A model generated the notes under the pieces. The model saw only the letters and a program-made list of their open reading frames with translations, was not told the DNA's origin and made no database searches. DNA of 56,330 nucleotides from Prevotella sp. (lineage in GTDB: Bacteria > Bacteroidota > Bacteroidia > Bacteroidales > Dysgonomonadaceae). Where the stretch lies: NCBI GenBank assembly GCA_031285625.1, contig JAITVV010000038.1, positions 1 through 56,330 of the forward strand, written 5' to 3'. Shown one piece after another: positions 1-8,210 of the stretch (within the stretch, counting starts at the first letter, position 1; each line of letters opens with the position of its first letter). The translations under genes were made by a program, and so were the position numbers.

Positions 1-1
1 G

Positions 2-184
2 ATAAAATTTGCTTTTGAAGAACTTGACTTATGGAGGATTTATGCGAAAGTCTACGAGTATAATATAGGCTCAATGAAAGTTCTTGAAAAAGTTGGTTTT
101 GAAAAGGAAGCAATTATTAAGTCCTCGGTTATAAAAGAGGGACAAATAGTTGATGAGCACTTATATAGTATTAGGAAAGAATGA
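2..184 (+). CDS. GNAT family N-acetyltransferase, C-terminal part (5' end outside window)
   Basis: An open frame runs from the first bases to a TGA at 182-184 and encodes about 60 residues. The pattern (FEELDLWRIYAKVY, then NIGSMKVLEKVGFEKEA, then a tail ending LYSIRKE) is the classic C-terminal half of RimJ/RimL-type acetyltransferases, in which the N-x-x-S-x-K-V-L-E-K-x-G-F segment lies against acetyl-CoA. The substrate cannot be told. The stop overlaps the ATG of the next gene (ATGA at 181-184), so the two are probably translationally coupled. The start lies upstream of the window. Confidence 0.85.
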   Translation: MKFAFEELDLWRIYAKVYEYNIGSMKVLEKVGFEKEAIIKSSVIKEGQIVDEHLYSIRKE

Positions 185-1113
185 AAAAAGATATAGGAAG
201 TCATATTATCAATAAATTGGACTTACAGGATATAGTCAAGGTCTTATCCGAGGAGTTAAGCGGGTCGGAGTTAAACTCCGTACTTCTGGATGTGTTTAAC
301 AAGCGTGTCGGGCAGGAAACTCCCTCGTCTTTGCTTAGTAAATATGAAAGGAATAAACTTGTGCAACCTGCCGGAATAGATGTTTTGAGCTATAAAGAAA
401 ATGAATTGACTTGTTATAAAATCTTAGCAGGTAGAGGATTTGAACCCATAGAACTTTCCCCGGTCGCTCAGTTTGGGACAAGTAGTGTTGTTGCTACGGT
501 AGACCAAAAGAAAGTCCTAACTGCAATAAGAAACACAGAAGTACAGGCAGACCCGACCAATGCAATCGCATTACATTACGCATCGTTAAAGAAAAAAGGA
601 GAATTAGATAACAAAACCTATAATTACAGTAACATTTCACGAGTAATAAGGACACAGGTATGGCATAATCCTAATTTCGTCTCTCAGCATTTTATTGTTC
701 TCGCCCTTATTTCATGTGGTAGAGATACCGGTAGCTTTAATTTTGAGAAAGAAGAACTATTAAAACATTTAACTACATCATACGAAATATGTAAAAGTTT
801 CGGTGTGGAGAAAATATATTATGAGATTATTCCGTGCAAAGGTTATGACAGTCAAAGCCCGCTTATAATGGAATCAATATCGTATGTCCGGGAAAAGAAT
901 AGTAATCTTGAGGTCTTGGTTACAGCACCAGAAGATGATAATAACTATTATCAGGGCTTTAGAATAAAGCAGCAAATAGTGATTGGCGGCAATACGATTG
1001 AAATTGCTGACGGTGGATTGCTCGATTGGACACAACTGCTTTTAACCAACAAAAAAGAGCGAATGATGACATTCGGGCTTGGTATTCAGATATTATATCA
1101 ATTAACTAAATAA
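181..1113 (+). CDS. Unrecognised protein with class II aminoacyl-tRNA-synthetase-like features
   Basis: This 310-residue protein has no family I can name with certainty. Residues 91-135 contain ELSPVAQFGTSS, then a VDQKKV stretch, then RNTEVQADPTN. The C-terminus has ADGGLLDW followed by TFGLGIQIL. This order recalls the catalytic fold of class II aminoacyl-tRNA synthetases (an R-x-x-E-type motif 2 and a glycine-rich motif 3, as in HisRS/HisZ-like proteins). However, the motif 3 position reads GLGIQ with no arginine, and there is no anticodon-binding domain. It may be a non-charging synthetase paralogue. The start overlaps the stop of the acetyltransferase gene, and the AraC gene follows after 2 bases, so the three form one operon. 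The fold assignment is an inference from pattern only. Confidence 0.6.
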   Translation: MKKDIGSHIINKLDLQDIVKVLSEELSGSELNSVLLDVFNKRVGQETPSSLLSKYERNKLVQPAGIDVLSYKENELTCYKILAGRGFEPIELSPVAQFGTSSVVATVDQKKVLTAIRNTEVQADPTNAIALHYASLKKKGELDNKTYNYSNISRVIRTQVWHNPNFVSQHFIVLALISCGRDTGSFNFEKEELLKHLTTSYEICKSFGVEKIYYEIIPCKGYDSQSPLIMESISYVREKNSNLEVLVTAPEDDNNYYQGFRIKQQIVIGGNTIEIADGGLLDWTQLLLTNKKERMMTFGLGIQILYQLTK

Positions 1114-1115
1114 AC

Positions 1116-1913
1116 ATGCTAAAGAGTAAAGTCATATTTGAAGATGAAGAAAAAATAAAGATTAAATATCCTTGTTTTGAATTAAAGGATATTGTTGAGT
1201 ATTATTTTGAAATATGTACTCCTAACAATTCTATAACTCCATTTTCACTTGTGGCTTTGCCAAATGCTAATATCTTAGTTTCAATTTATATCTCTGATAG
1301 TAGTCAGACATTCAAAGTACATCGTGAACATGGTATAATTGATACATCGGGTGATAAGGTATCCGGTAGCTTAACAGAAGCAATCACTGTAATACACGCA
1401 CCCGGAACCCATGAATTTTCAATAAAATTCAAGCCGGGAGTTTTGTATTCCTGTTTATCTAAAGATATTTCAACTTTGGTGGATAATCATTTGTCTCTGC
1501 AAAAGTATCTAAATCAAAAAGTAATAGACGAACTAAAAATGAAAAGCTCTTTTGCCGAGCGAGTTCAGTTTGTAGAGAATTGGCTTTTAAGTAATATGAA
1601 AATCTTTAGTTCTGATTTCAAACTCAACACTGTAATAAAAGCAATTTACTATGTCAATAATAACCGTAATTACAAATTGAACACAGTAAGTAAGGACGTT
1701 GGTGTGTCAAATCCTACACTCAATAGATATTTCAAAGAAGTATTAGGTATCTCACCCAAACAATGCTTTAAAGTTTTACGCTTTAAAACTGCATTGAAGA
1801 ACTATCGTGCAAATGGTAGTTATGATTTATACGACGAATTGGGATATACCGACTTTTCCCATTTTGTAAAAGAAGCTAAAAATTTGGCAAACACAACTCC
1901 ATCAGAATTATAA
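1116..1913 (+). CDS. AraC family transcriptional regulator (DUF6597-like N-terminus)
   Basis: This 265-residue regulator has a C-terminal AraC-type double helix-turn-helix at about residues 170-265. The first helix pair is around LNTVSKDVGVSNPTLNRYFK, and the second around DELGYTDFSHFVKEAK, the usual G-F/Y-x-D-x-S-H-F signature. The N-terminal half, with HAPGTHEFSIKFKPG near residues 93-107, resembles the DUF6597 sensor domain often found on Bacteroidota AraC proteins. It is the last gene of the operon with the GNAT and synthetase-like genes (2-base gap), so it may regulate that operon. Its ligand is unknown. Confidence 0.85.
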   Translation: MLKSKVIFEDEEKIKIKYPCFELKDIVEYYFEICTPNNSITPFSLVALPNANILVSIYISDSSQTFKVHREHGIIDTSGDKVSGSLTEAITVIHAPGTHEFSIKFKPGVLYSCLSKDISTLVDNHLSLQKYLNQKVIDELKMKSSFAERVQFVENWLLSNMKIFSSDFKLNTVIKAIYYVNNNRNYKLNTVSKDVGVSNPTLNRYFKEVLGISPKQCFKVLRFKTALKNYRANGSYDLYDELGYTDFSHFVKEAKNLANTTPSEL

Positions 1914-2037
1914 CAAAAAGAGAAAGTAATAAAGACTTATTCAGAGAATGAATATTAAAAATTATCAGTTAAAACCTATATTCACTTGCTGAATTCTGTT
2001 ATATAATCACACAACTAAAATATAAGTTTTAATTGGG

Positions 2038-2067
2038 TGTTAAACAAAAAGATGTTTTTGTTTAACA
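2038..2067 (+). terminator. Perfect 13-bp stem-loop, probable bidirectional terminator
   Basis: TGTTAAACAAAAA (2038-2050) and its exact reverse complement (2055-2067) flank a GATG loop. It sits between the end of the AraC gene and the 3' end of the convergent epimerase pseudogene, where a shared terminator would be expected. The stem is AT-rich and the following run is only loosely T-rich. Confidence 0.5.
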
Positions 2068-2102
2068 GAGAAGGCTTTCTTGTTAACCGTTTTTTTGTTA
2101 TT

Positions 2103-2981
2103 CTAAAGAGTCTCATCCCTTCTCAGTTCTTCCAATAACCCGTTTTGCCGCGGTTCCCATCCCAACAGCTCTTTTGTTTTATAAGCTGTTGCCGGTTCAT
2201 CAATGGTGACGATATCCGTCATCCATTCCAGGTATTTCGGGGCTTCCTCTTTGGATACGGATTTAACCGGGACATTGAGCTTTTTGCCAATCGCTTCCGC
2301 TATATCACGCATTTTGACTCCTTCCTCGCCTACGGCATTATAACGCATGCCTTTTAATCCTTTTTCGATAGCCAGTCAGAACAGGTGGGCAGCATCCAAA
2401 CAGTGAACAGTAGGCCAGCGGTTACTACCATCGCCAATGTAAACAGACGAACCACTCTTGCGCGCCTGTTCCATTATAAGCGAGACCAGTCCGTACATAC
2501 CTTGCCCATACACCGATGGCGGAAGGCGAACCACAGATGCCTTGATATTCTTTTCAGCCAAAGTCATTGCCGCAGCTTCGGATGATCTAGGAAGTTCGGA
2601 AGCAACGTCCGCTTCGGTAGCAAATCCATTGGTTTTAGGAAGTCCGAGAATTCCTCCTGTCACAACGATAGGTTTACTTGTACCCATAAGGGCTTCGCCC
2701 ATAGCTGCGATAGCCGCTTTATCAATTTCATTGGATTTGGCAAAGTTGCTGAAATCATTGACAAAGGCCGTATGCAATACCGCATCAGCCAGAGATACTC
2801 CCTGTTTCAGAATATCGAGGTCTTCAAGACTTCCCTTTAAAACCGAGGCTCCGGCATCAGTCGCCCCGAGGCTTGCCTGTTCCCCTGCCCGAAGTGTAAA
2901 GAGGTATCCTGCAACGAAAACGACTGACCCGACGATGACGCATATCTTCAAACCAAAACAAGCATCCCTGATTAACATCAA
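2103..2981 (-). pseudogene. NAD(P)-dependent epimerase/dehydratase (atypical SDR), broken
   Basis: The two frame segments 2981-2376 and 2348-2103 lie in the same frame and are parts of one gene, interrupted by a TGA at 2378-2376. The reading across it (AAHLF, stop, then LAIEKGLKGMRYNAVGEEG) matches the family's usual AHLFRLALEKG, so the stop most likely arose from an arginine CGA by one C-to-T change. Downstream residues such as LHTAFVNDFSNF, LPPSVYGQGMYG and the C-terminal AEAIGKKLNVPV fit the SDR family that acts on sugar or steroid-like substrates. The N-terminus is also wrong: the expected glycine-rich nucleotide motif TGxTGFIG is absent and replaced by unrelated sequence. The gene is dead from at least two lesions. 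It lies next to excisionase-like genes, which suggests a decayed mobile segment. Confidence 0.85.
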
Positions 2982-3071
2982 GAATGCTTGTTTTCATTTT
3001 ATGCGTAAGTAGCAACTTCAACTCCCTTTCCTTAGAATCTGCATATCTATTATTCTATTTTTCATCTTCCT

Positions 3072-3371
3072 TTAGAAAGGCAGTTCCGGCGATCGGTAGT
3101 TATCATACAGTACCTGTTGAAGTTCTTTCTCGGGATAAAGTATTTTTCCTCCAATGGCCGTATAGCAGATCATCCGCTTATCACGCAAGGTCTGAAGCGT
3201 TCGAGGCGAGATATGGAGATACTCCATGACTTCCTCCCCACTCAGATAGAGTTCATCTGCCAATGTTGGGTGATGCTTGTCTCGAACATCCTGCACATCG
3301 TTCAAGGCTTGCTCTATTTGCCCTTCGAGTTCCTTGAACTCTTCGGACTTATAATTGATAAATTTGTCCAT
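3072..3371 (-). CDS. Helix-turn-helix protein, excisionase/MerR-like (mobile element type)
   Basis: This 99-residue protein has a short helical N-terminus (residues 1-35) and a winged helix-turn-helix at about 40-95: LYLSGEEVMEYLHISPRTLQ, then KRMICYTAIGGKILYPEKEL. This is the helix_turn_helix_17/Xis-like fold found in pairs in Bacteroidota conjugative and mobilisable elements, where such proteins control excision or transfer genes. It lies immediately downstream of a second gene of the same type, with a 2-base gap between that gene's stop and this start. No integrase or mobilisation gene is present nearby, so it is probably an orphan of a lost element. Confidence 0.75.
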   Translation of the reverse strand: MDKFINYKSEEFKELEGQIEQALNDVQDVRDKHHPTLADELYLSGEEVMEYLHISPRTLQTLRDKRMICYTAIGGKILYPEKELQQVLYDNYRSPELPF

Positions 3372-3373
3372 CG

Positions 3374-3661
3374 CTATTTGTTTGTATACTTCATATCGGT
3401 TTTTAGCAACTCAGAAATATCCTCTTCTTTGTAATAGACTTTACCACCCAACATTGAAAATGGTATCTTGCCATTGTTTCGCCACGTTTGCAGTGTACGT
3501 TTCGAGATGCCCAAAGCGCGGCAGACATCTGCCGAATCCATTCAGTCGTCTCTGGGGTTGGTACAATATAACTCTTTCAAAGCATTAGCTTCAGAAGTGA
3601 GCCTGTGAATCTGCTTTTTCAGCAATTCCCATGTGTGCAAATCAACACATACAATCTCCAT
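3374..3661 (-). pseudogene. Helix-turn-helix protein, excisionase-like, interrupted by a TGA
   Basis: The frame from an ATG at 3661 gives MEIVCVDLHTWELLKKQIHR and continues to NPRDD, then TGA at 3544-3542. It resumes directly with MDSADVCRALGISKRTLQTW and ends at TAG 3376-3374. Related proteins usually have a tryptophan at this spot (D-W-L/M-D-x-x-D-V-C), so TGG to TGA is the likely change. Alternatively a short protein may restart at the ATG at 3541, right after the stop, which would keep the whole DNA-binding domain (about 55 residues). It pairs with the HTH gene that follows. Confidence 0.7.
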
Positions 3662-3679
3662 TTTTTTAGTTTTAAATTG

Positions 3680-4469
3680 ATGGCTTTTTCGACCGAAGAT
3701 TTCACACCCCTAACCCCTACACCTGCCGGAAGAAAGAATATCTATTTCCCGAATCTTACGGAGGTAACCATCACTTCTAACAAAGAAAATGATAAATTGG
3801 AGCTGCCTCTCGGACTGAAATTCGGTATGAACTTCGAAGAAGTACTAAAAACACTTGGCAAGCCTACACTTGATAGACGTAATAATCCTCGTTACAACGT
3901 ATTTGGTGGATGTTCATGGGGAAATCACATTAAAAGAAAATCCGGATAACAGATACTATAATGTAGAACTCTTTATAGATACAACAAAGCCGGACGAATT
4001 TGTATTAAAAGAATTCACTATTCAGACTAAACGCTGGACAGAGACTTTCCCTCTGAACTATGTCCTGGAAGGGCAAAGTGCATTTAAAGACTGGTCGAAA
4101 CCTAACAAGACAACCCATTTTGTAGAATGGGCTATCAAAAGAAACTTTTTTGTAGAAACAGCTAAGAATAAAGAAGGAATAGACAAAATCCGTAAGGGTG
4201 AAATAACAGGCGTTGAGTTTGTGAAAGAGCATTACAGCAACTTTCCTGCTATTTATGAAGATGAATTCAGCCCCGAAATACAATATTTTACACTCTGTTA
4301 TATAAACCGTTTAGGAGGTGATATATGGTATGATACAGATACTAAATACCTGTACGAAACATTAGGGGACAAATACAATCAGGAAGCTGTGGAGAAAGTA
4401 ATAGACCAACGTCTGGAAGAATTTACTCCGGAAAATGAGTTCCGAAACAGCAAGCAATTAGGAGAGTAA
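3680..4469 (+). pseudogene. Unknown-family gene, frameshifted and probably 5'-truncated
   Basis: Two overlapping frames form one protein. The first (ATG at 3680, MAFSTEDFTPLTPTPAGRKN) runs through LGLKFGMNFEEVLKTLGKP to RYNVF. The second carries on as VDVHGEITLKENPDN to the stop at 4467-4469. Removing one G of the pair at 3905-3906 joins them cleanly, so a single-base insertion has broken the gene. The 5' end abuts the HTH remnant and has no clear promoter, so N-terminal sequence may have been lost. I do not recognise the family. The FGMNFEEVLKTLGKP stretch resembles a motif seen in small bacterial proteins of toxin-immunity clusters, but that is only an impression. It heads a same-strand cluster with the paralogues that follow. 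Confidence 0.7.
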
Positions 4470-4510
4470 TAGCCCCTGAATAGATACGAACCTAAATAAA
4501 ATATATAATT

Positions 4511-5272
4511 ATGCTGACAATACCCAAAATACTAGATACCCCGGAGTTCTTAAAGAAAGAGGGTAGTATTAAATGGGATGTTGAAAAATATCCTGACTAC
4601 TTCACTTATAACATAAAAAACGAAAAGCTGCTTGATGCCATTTGTCTTCTAAATCATAAAGCGACACTTGGCATCGTTGCTGCCTGTAGTGAATGGGTGT
4701 TCTGGCGATTCAGTAAAGAACGCCGGGTAGATAATGCCATCAATTCAATAGAGGCTCTCTGGCTGGCTATAGTAGACAAACGATACCTTCTGAATTGGAA
4801 GTACACAAGTTCTAAGGGTGAAACCATGTATGCAAATATATTATGGATTATTTTCAACAACCATCTTTTTATTCGAGATAATTATAAAAAAGGGGACTAC
4901 CAAATGCAGTTTCGCGTAGTTAATATGATAATGCTTGCACGCCATATAACTCCCAATCAGAAGATGTTTGATACTTGGCTCAACGACTGTCTGAAACGTT
5001 CGCTCAAATTGTTTCCTGCTCAATACGACCGGTGGGAAGTCCGAGACGATAAAAAGAAATATTCGCAACCATACGATTCAACTTCTGAACCACCCATTCC
5101 TCGTGAATTTTATTTCGAACCCGGTTTCGATTACCAAACAGCAGATATTCATGCCTTATTAAAAAAGTTCGTAGATGAAATCGATATTTCTATTGCAACT
5201 TTCTTTTTTACTCCCGAGAAGATGCTTGAACAAGGTTTTGAAGGCACGCCCTACAAATATGAACCGAAATAA
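4511..5272 (+). CDS. Unknown-family protein, tandem paralogue 1 of 3
   Basis: A 253-residue soluble protein with no signal peptide and no family I recognise. It shares a full-length pattern with the genes at 6533 and 7320: the start MLTIPKILDTPEFL, a LNHKATxGxxxxxxEWxxWR block (about residues 46-65), a central block ending in ARHITPNQKMFDTW, LFPAQYDRxE, then EPxIxREFxxEPxFDYQTAD, and the end F-x-GTPYxYEPK. The repeated WR, YDR and EP-x-I-x-RE blocks look like a conserved folded core. It is followed after 9 bases by the TPR gene, so the two are probably co-transcribed. The function is unknown. Tandem copies of a soluble protein fit an immunity array, but nothing here proves it. Confidence 0.8.
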   Translation: MLTIPKILDTPEFLKKEGSIKWDVEKYPDYFTYNIKNEKLLDAICLLNHKATLGIVAACSEWVFWRFSKERRVDNAINSIEALWLAIVDKRYLLNWKYTSSKGETMYANILWIIFNNHLFIRDNYKKGDYQMQFRVVNMIMLARHITPNQKMFDTWLNDCLKRSLKLFPAQYDRWEVRDDKKKYSQPYDSTSEPPIPREFYFEPGFDYQTADIHALLKKFVDEIDISIATFFFTPEKMLEQGFEGTPYKYEPK

Positions 5273-5281
5273 ATCGGAATA

Positions 5282-6517
5282 ATGACAGATAAACTAGAAC
5301 AAGTACAGGCTTTATATGAAGCAGACAAATATGAAGATGCAGTAGACCTCATAGAAAATATACTGAACGAAGACGAAGCTTATCGTGATTCATTCTTTCT
5401 TAATGGAAAATTACTCAATGAACAAAGCCTGTCGGCTCTATACCTGAAAGGGAAAATATACTACGAATGTGAAGATTATAGCGAAGCCGAAGAAGCATTG
5501 TCCGAGATACCCGAATCACATCATAATTACTACGATGCAGTTTTTATGCGCAGTAAAATGTTTTTCGATACAGGTGATTATGAAGAATCACTCGAACTGT
5601 ATGAAAGCATACCTCAATCCTCCGATAAATATTTTGAGGCACAGCATGGAATCGCATTGGTACATTGTGCGCAAGATGATCATCAAACCGCATTGGATGT
5701 ACTGAATTCGATTCCATTAGATGATAATAACTTCGGGAATATAATAAACAGTATTGCCCATATATACAGGGATTTGGGAAACAAAGAAAAAGAAATGGAG
5801 TATTATGACAAGGTTCCTGTAACGGATTCTGCCTATGGAATGGTGCTGCCAATGCACTTTCGATGTCTCTGTCTTCGTTGAGTTGTGCGGCTTTCGAGAT
5901 TTGCACTGGCAACTATCCCTGAGCACGATCAATGTTATTTCAATAGCATACAGAAAGCTTCACAAATACTGATGAAAGCTAGCTGAACAGACGAAGCTCT
6001 CGAACTTTGGCTCAAAATACCTGCCACGAGCGAATATTATAATACTGCGCTTTATTACAGAGCAAGTATTCTTGCCGAATCGGATAATCATCAGGCGGCA
6101 TTAGACGAACTGGAAAAGATACCCCAACTGGCTCAGGGTTATTTGAGTGTATTGGAGTTGAAGGCTAAAATATACCGCGATTTGAAAAACGAAGAAATGG
6201 CTGCCAAATATAACTTGTGGTATTATATTCTCGAAGAAAATTGGTGTATGGACCGAAAGTTGAACTCTTGCATCTTTGCTCAGGCCACACCGCAACAGCA
6301 ACTCGAATTCTGGGACAGCATCTTACCATCAAGCACCGAATACTATTATGCTATCCTGAAAAAAGCGTTGGTTTACAAAAAGGAACTGAAAGACTTTGAT
6401 ACAGCCCGCCGGATATTAGATACGATTCCGGCAGAAGGGCGTAAATGGCTCGAAGAGGAATACCGTTTCGACTTTAAGAAAGTAGAGTCATTTGAAGAAA
6501 AAAATGAAAATAAATAA
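5282..6517 (+). pseudogene. TPR repeat protein, disrupted by frameshifts and a TGA
   Basis: The first 185 or so residues are tetratricopeptide-like helical repeats (LYEADKYEDAVDLIENIL, then YYECEDYSEAEEALSEIP, then FFDTGDYEESLELYESIP, each about 34 residues apart). After 5,830 the frame slips: a neighbouring frame reads NALSMSLSSLSCAAFE, and the original frame resumes at ALATIPEHDQCYFNSIQ near 5,900, so two compensating frameshifts lie between. The original frame hits TGA at 5879-5881 and again at 5984-5986; in the second case KAS-stop-TDEALELWL suggests a lost CGA arginine. The last segment (to 6517) is again intact TPR sequence. Intact, it would have been a protein of about 410 residues for protein-protein contacts. 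Flanked by two paralogues of the unknown family, it was presumably part of their operon. Confidence 0.75.
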
Positions 6518-6532
6518 TTAAAATACAAAATT

Positions 6533-7306
6533 ATGCTAACCATACCTAACATATTAAATACACCAGAATTTTTAGATGCACCGTTAGACTATAAGTGGGA
6601 TAGAAAATTATCAGACTATCATGCAGTAGATGCTATGAATGACAAATTAGGAGTTGCTCTGTTTGCTCTAAATCATAAATCTACCTTTGGGATTGCTGCT
6701 GCTCTGTCCGAATGGATATATTGGCGTTTATCCAAACATATTAATATTCCGGAAATAGTGCCTATTTTAGAAGCACAATGGGCTGCAGATATTGATAAAC
6801 GCTATTCCTACTTGTGGGAGTTTAGAGATGCCGCGAAAATAGATGCTGAACAAAGGAAGGCCTATAATACGATATGGGTAATGCTTTGGATATTAGACAC
6901 ACCGAAATTTGCTTATTTTGATGGACGGTTTTTCATTAATCTAAATATAGATAAGTTAGCCATATTAGCCCGTTATATATCGCCCGACAAAAAGATGTTT
7001 GACGCCTGGTATGACAATGTGTTTAAAAGAGCAGCCAAACTATTCCCTGCACAATACGACCGTTCGGAAATAATGGAGAACAGAAGTGCTTATCAAGGTA
7101 AAACCTATGATTCCTCCGGTGAGCCTGTTATTTCAAGAGAGTTTTTCTGGGATGAGAAATTTGATTATCAAACGGCAGATAATACGAGATTGATAAATGA
7201 TTTTCTATCCGGTTTGGATTATGAAAATAATCCATATCTTAATTCTCCTGATAAAATGCTTGAGTTAGGCTTCAAAGGCACACCCTACCAATACGAACCA
7301 AAATAA
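6533..7306 (+). CDS. Unknown-family protein, tandem paralogue 2 of 3
   Basis: 257 residues and intact. It aligns by eye along its whole length with the genes at 4511 and 7320, and more closely with the latter (both have PEFLDAPLxYKWD near the start and END-VxLINDFLSxLDY near the end). The conserved blocks are LNHKSTFGIAAALSEWIYWR, EAQWAADIDKRY, ARYISPDKKMFDAW, LFPAQYDRSE, and GEPVISREFFWDEKFDYQTAD. It has no signal peptide or membrane segment, so it is probably cytoplasmic. It starts 15 bases after the TPR pseudogene and ends 13 bases before the next paralogue. The function is unknown. Confidence 0.8.
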   Translation: MLTIPNILNTPEFLDAPLDYKWDRKLSDYHAVDAMNDKLGVALFALNHKSTFGIAAALSEWIYWRLSKHINIPEIVPILEAQWAADIDKRYSYLWEFRDAAKIDAEQRKAYNTIWVMLWILDTPKFAYFDGRFFINLNIDKLAILARYISPDKKMFDAWYDNVFKRAAKLFPAQYDRSEIMENRSAYQGKTYDSSGEPVISREFFWDEKFDYQTADNTRLINDFLSGLDYENNPYLNSPDKMLELGFKGTPYQYEPK

Positions 7307-7319
7307 AAATATTACAATT

Positions 7320-8129
7320 ATGCTGACAATACCAAAGATACTAGATACACCTGAGTTTTTAGATGCACCGTTAGGTTATAAATGGGATAAAAACTCTGCC
7401 GGATATTATTCGGTAGATGCAGAGAATGAAAAAATAGTGGATGCTTTGTGGCAATTAAATCATAAAGCGACGTATGGTCTTGCAACAGCTTTAGGAGAAT
7501 GGATTTATTGGCGATCGTCGAAATATATAAATAAAGAAACGACTCTTCTCGCTTTAGAAGCACAATGGGCAGGATTAGTCCATTACTTATATGGTGTAAA
7601 TTGGAAATTTGGAAATGAATATATTTCCACTCCGGTTGATGGTCCCTTTTGGGCTATGATGACTTGTATGCAAGATTGCAGGGAGAGTTATATGACAGGT
7701 GACTATTTCATTAACTCAAAAACAGATAATTTAGCTATATTGGCCCGCCATATTTCACCCGATAAAGAATTTTTTGACACTTGGCTTAATAATATATTAC
7801 ACACTTCTTCGAATTTATTTCCGGCAAGATATGACCGACAGGAGATCTTTGAAAATATGGATGATTATGAAGATAAATATTATGATTCGACGGACGAACC
7901 GGCAATCCCTCGCCAGTTCTTCTGGGAACCGGATTATAGTTTTGAGAACGAAGATAATGTAAAACTCATAAATGATTTTTTATCAAATCTAGACTACAAA
8001 AATAATACATTTTTATCATCTCCAAGATCGTTGTTAAAGCGTAATTTCAAAGGCACACCCTATATACGAACCCCAGTGAATAAGATAAACATAATCATAT
8101 TAAAATGCGCTGAAAGGTTTGAATGGTAA
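7320..8129 (+). CDS. Unknown-family protein, tandem paralogue 3 of 3, C-terminus shifted out of frame
   Basis: 269 residues, of the same family as the two preceding paralogues (MLTIPKILDTPEFLDAPLGY, LNHKATYGLATALGEWIYWR, ARHISPDKEFFDTW, LFPARYDRQE, EPAIPRQFFWEPDYSFENED). The sisters end GTPYxYEPK. Here the DNA at 8060-8080 would give GTPY-YEPQ-stop (TGA at 8077-8079) if two bases were restored. As it stands, the frame changes to IRTPVNKINII and runs 17 residues further. The core is otherwise complete, so the protein may still fold. It is the last gene before a strong terminator. Confidence 0.75.
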   Translation: MLTIPKILDTPEFLDAPLGYKWDKNSAGYYSVDAENEKIVDALWQLNHKATYGLATALGEWIYWRSSKYINKETTLLALEAQWAGLVHYLYGVNWKFGNEYISTPVDGPFWAMMTCMQDCRESYMTGDYFINSKTDNLAILARHISPDKEFFDTWLNNILHTSSNLFPARYDRQEIFENMDDYEDKYYDSTDEPAIPRQFFWEPDYSFENEDNVKLINDFLSNLDYKNNTFLSSPRSLLKRNFKGTPYIRTPVNKINIIILKCAERFEW

Positions 8130-8154
8130 CTATTTGTCCGTCCATACCGCAAAA

Positions 8155-8178
8155 AACTCATTGATTTTTCAATGAGTT
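8155..8178. terminator. Strong bidirectional stem-loop terminator
   Basis: AACTCATTGA (8155-8164), loop TTTT, TCAATGAGTT (8169-8178), with an A-run before and a T-run after. It lies between the convergent paralogue 3 and YoaP-type acetyltransferase genes and can serve both. Confidence 0.85.
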
Positions 8179-8210
8179 TTTTTATTTGAGGCCTAATCAT
8201 ATTACAAATT

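Noticed and set aside
2458-3012. 184-residue plus-strand frame opposite the epimerase
   Set aside because: The minus strand carries clear SDR homology, and this frame is its shadow.
2376-5986. TGA read as an amino acid (recoding) in the epimerase, HTH and TPR genes
   Set aside because: Core genes here use TGA as a normal stop (for example in the ATGA overlaps at 50428 and 37434), and the affected genes have other lesions too.
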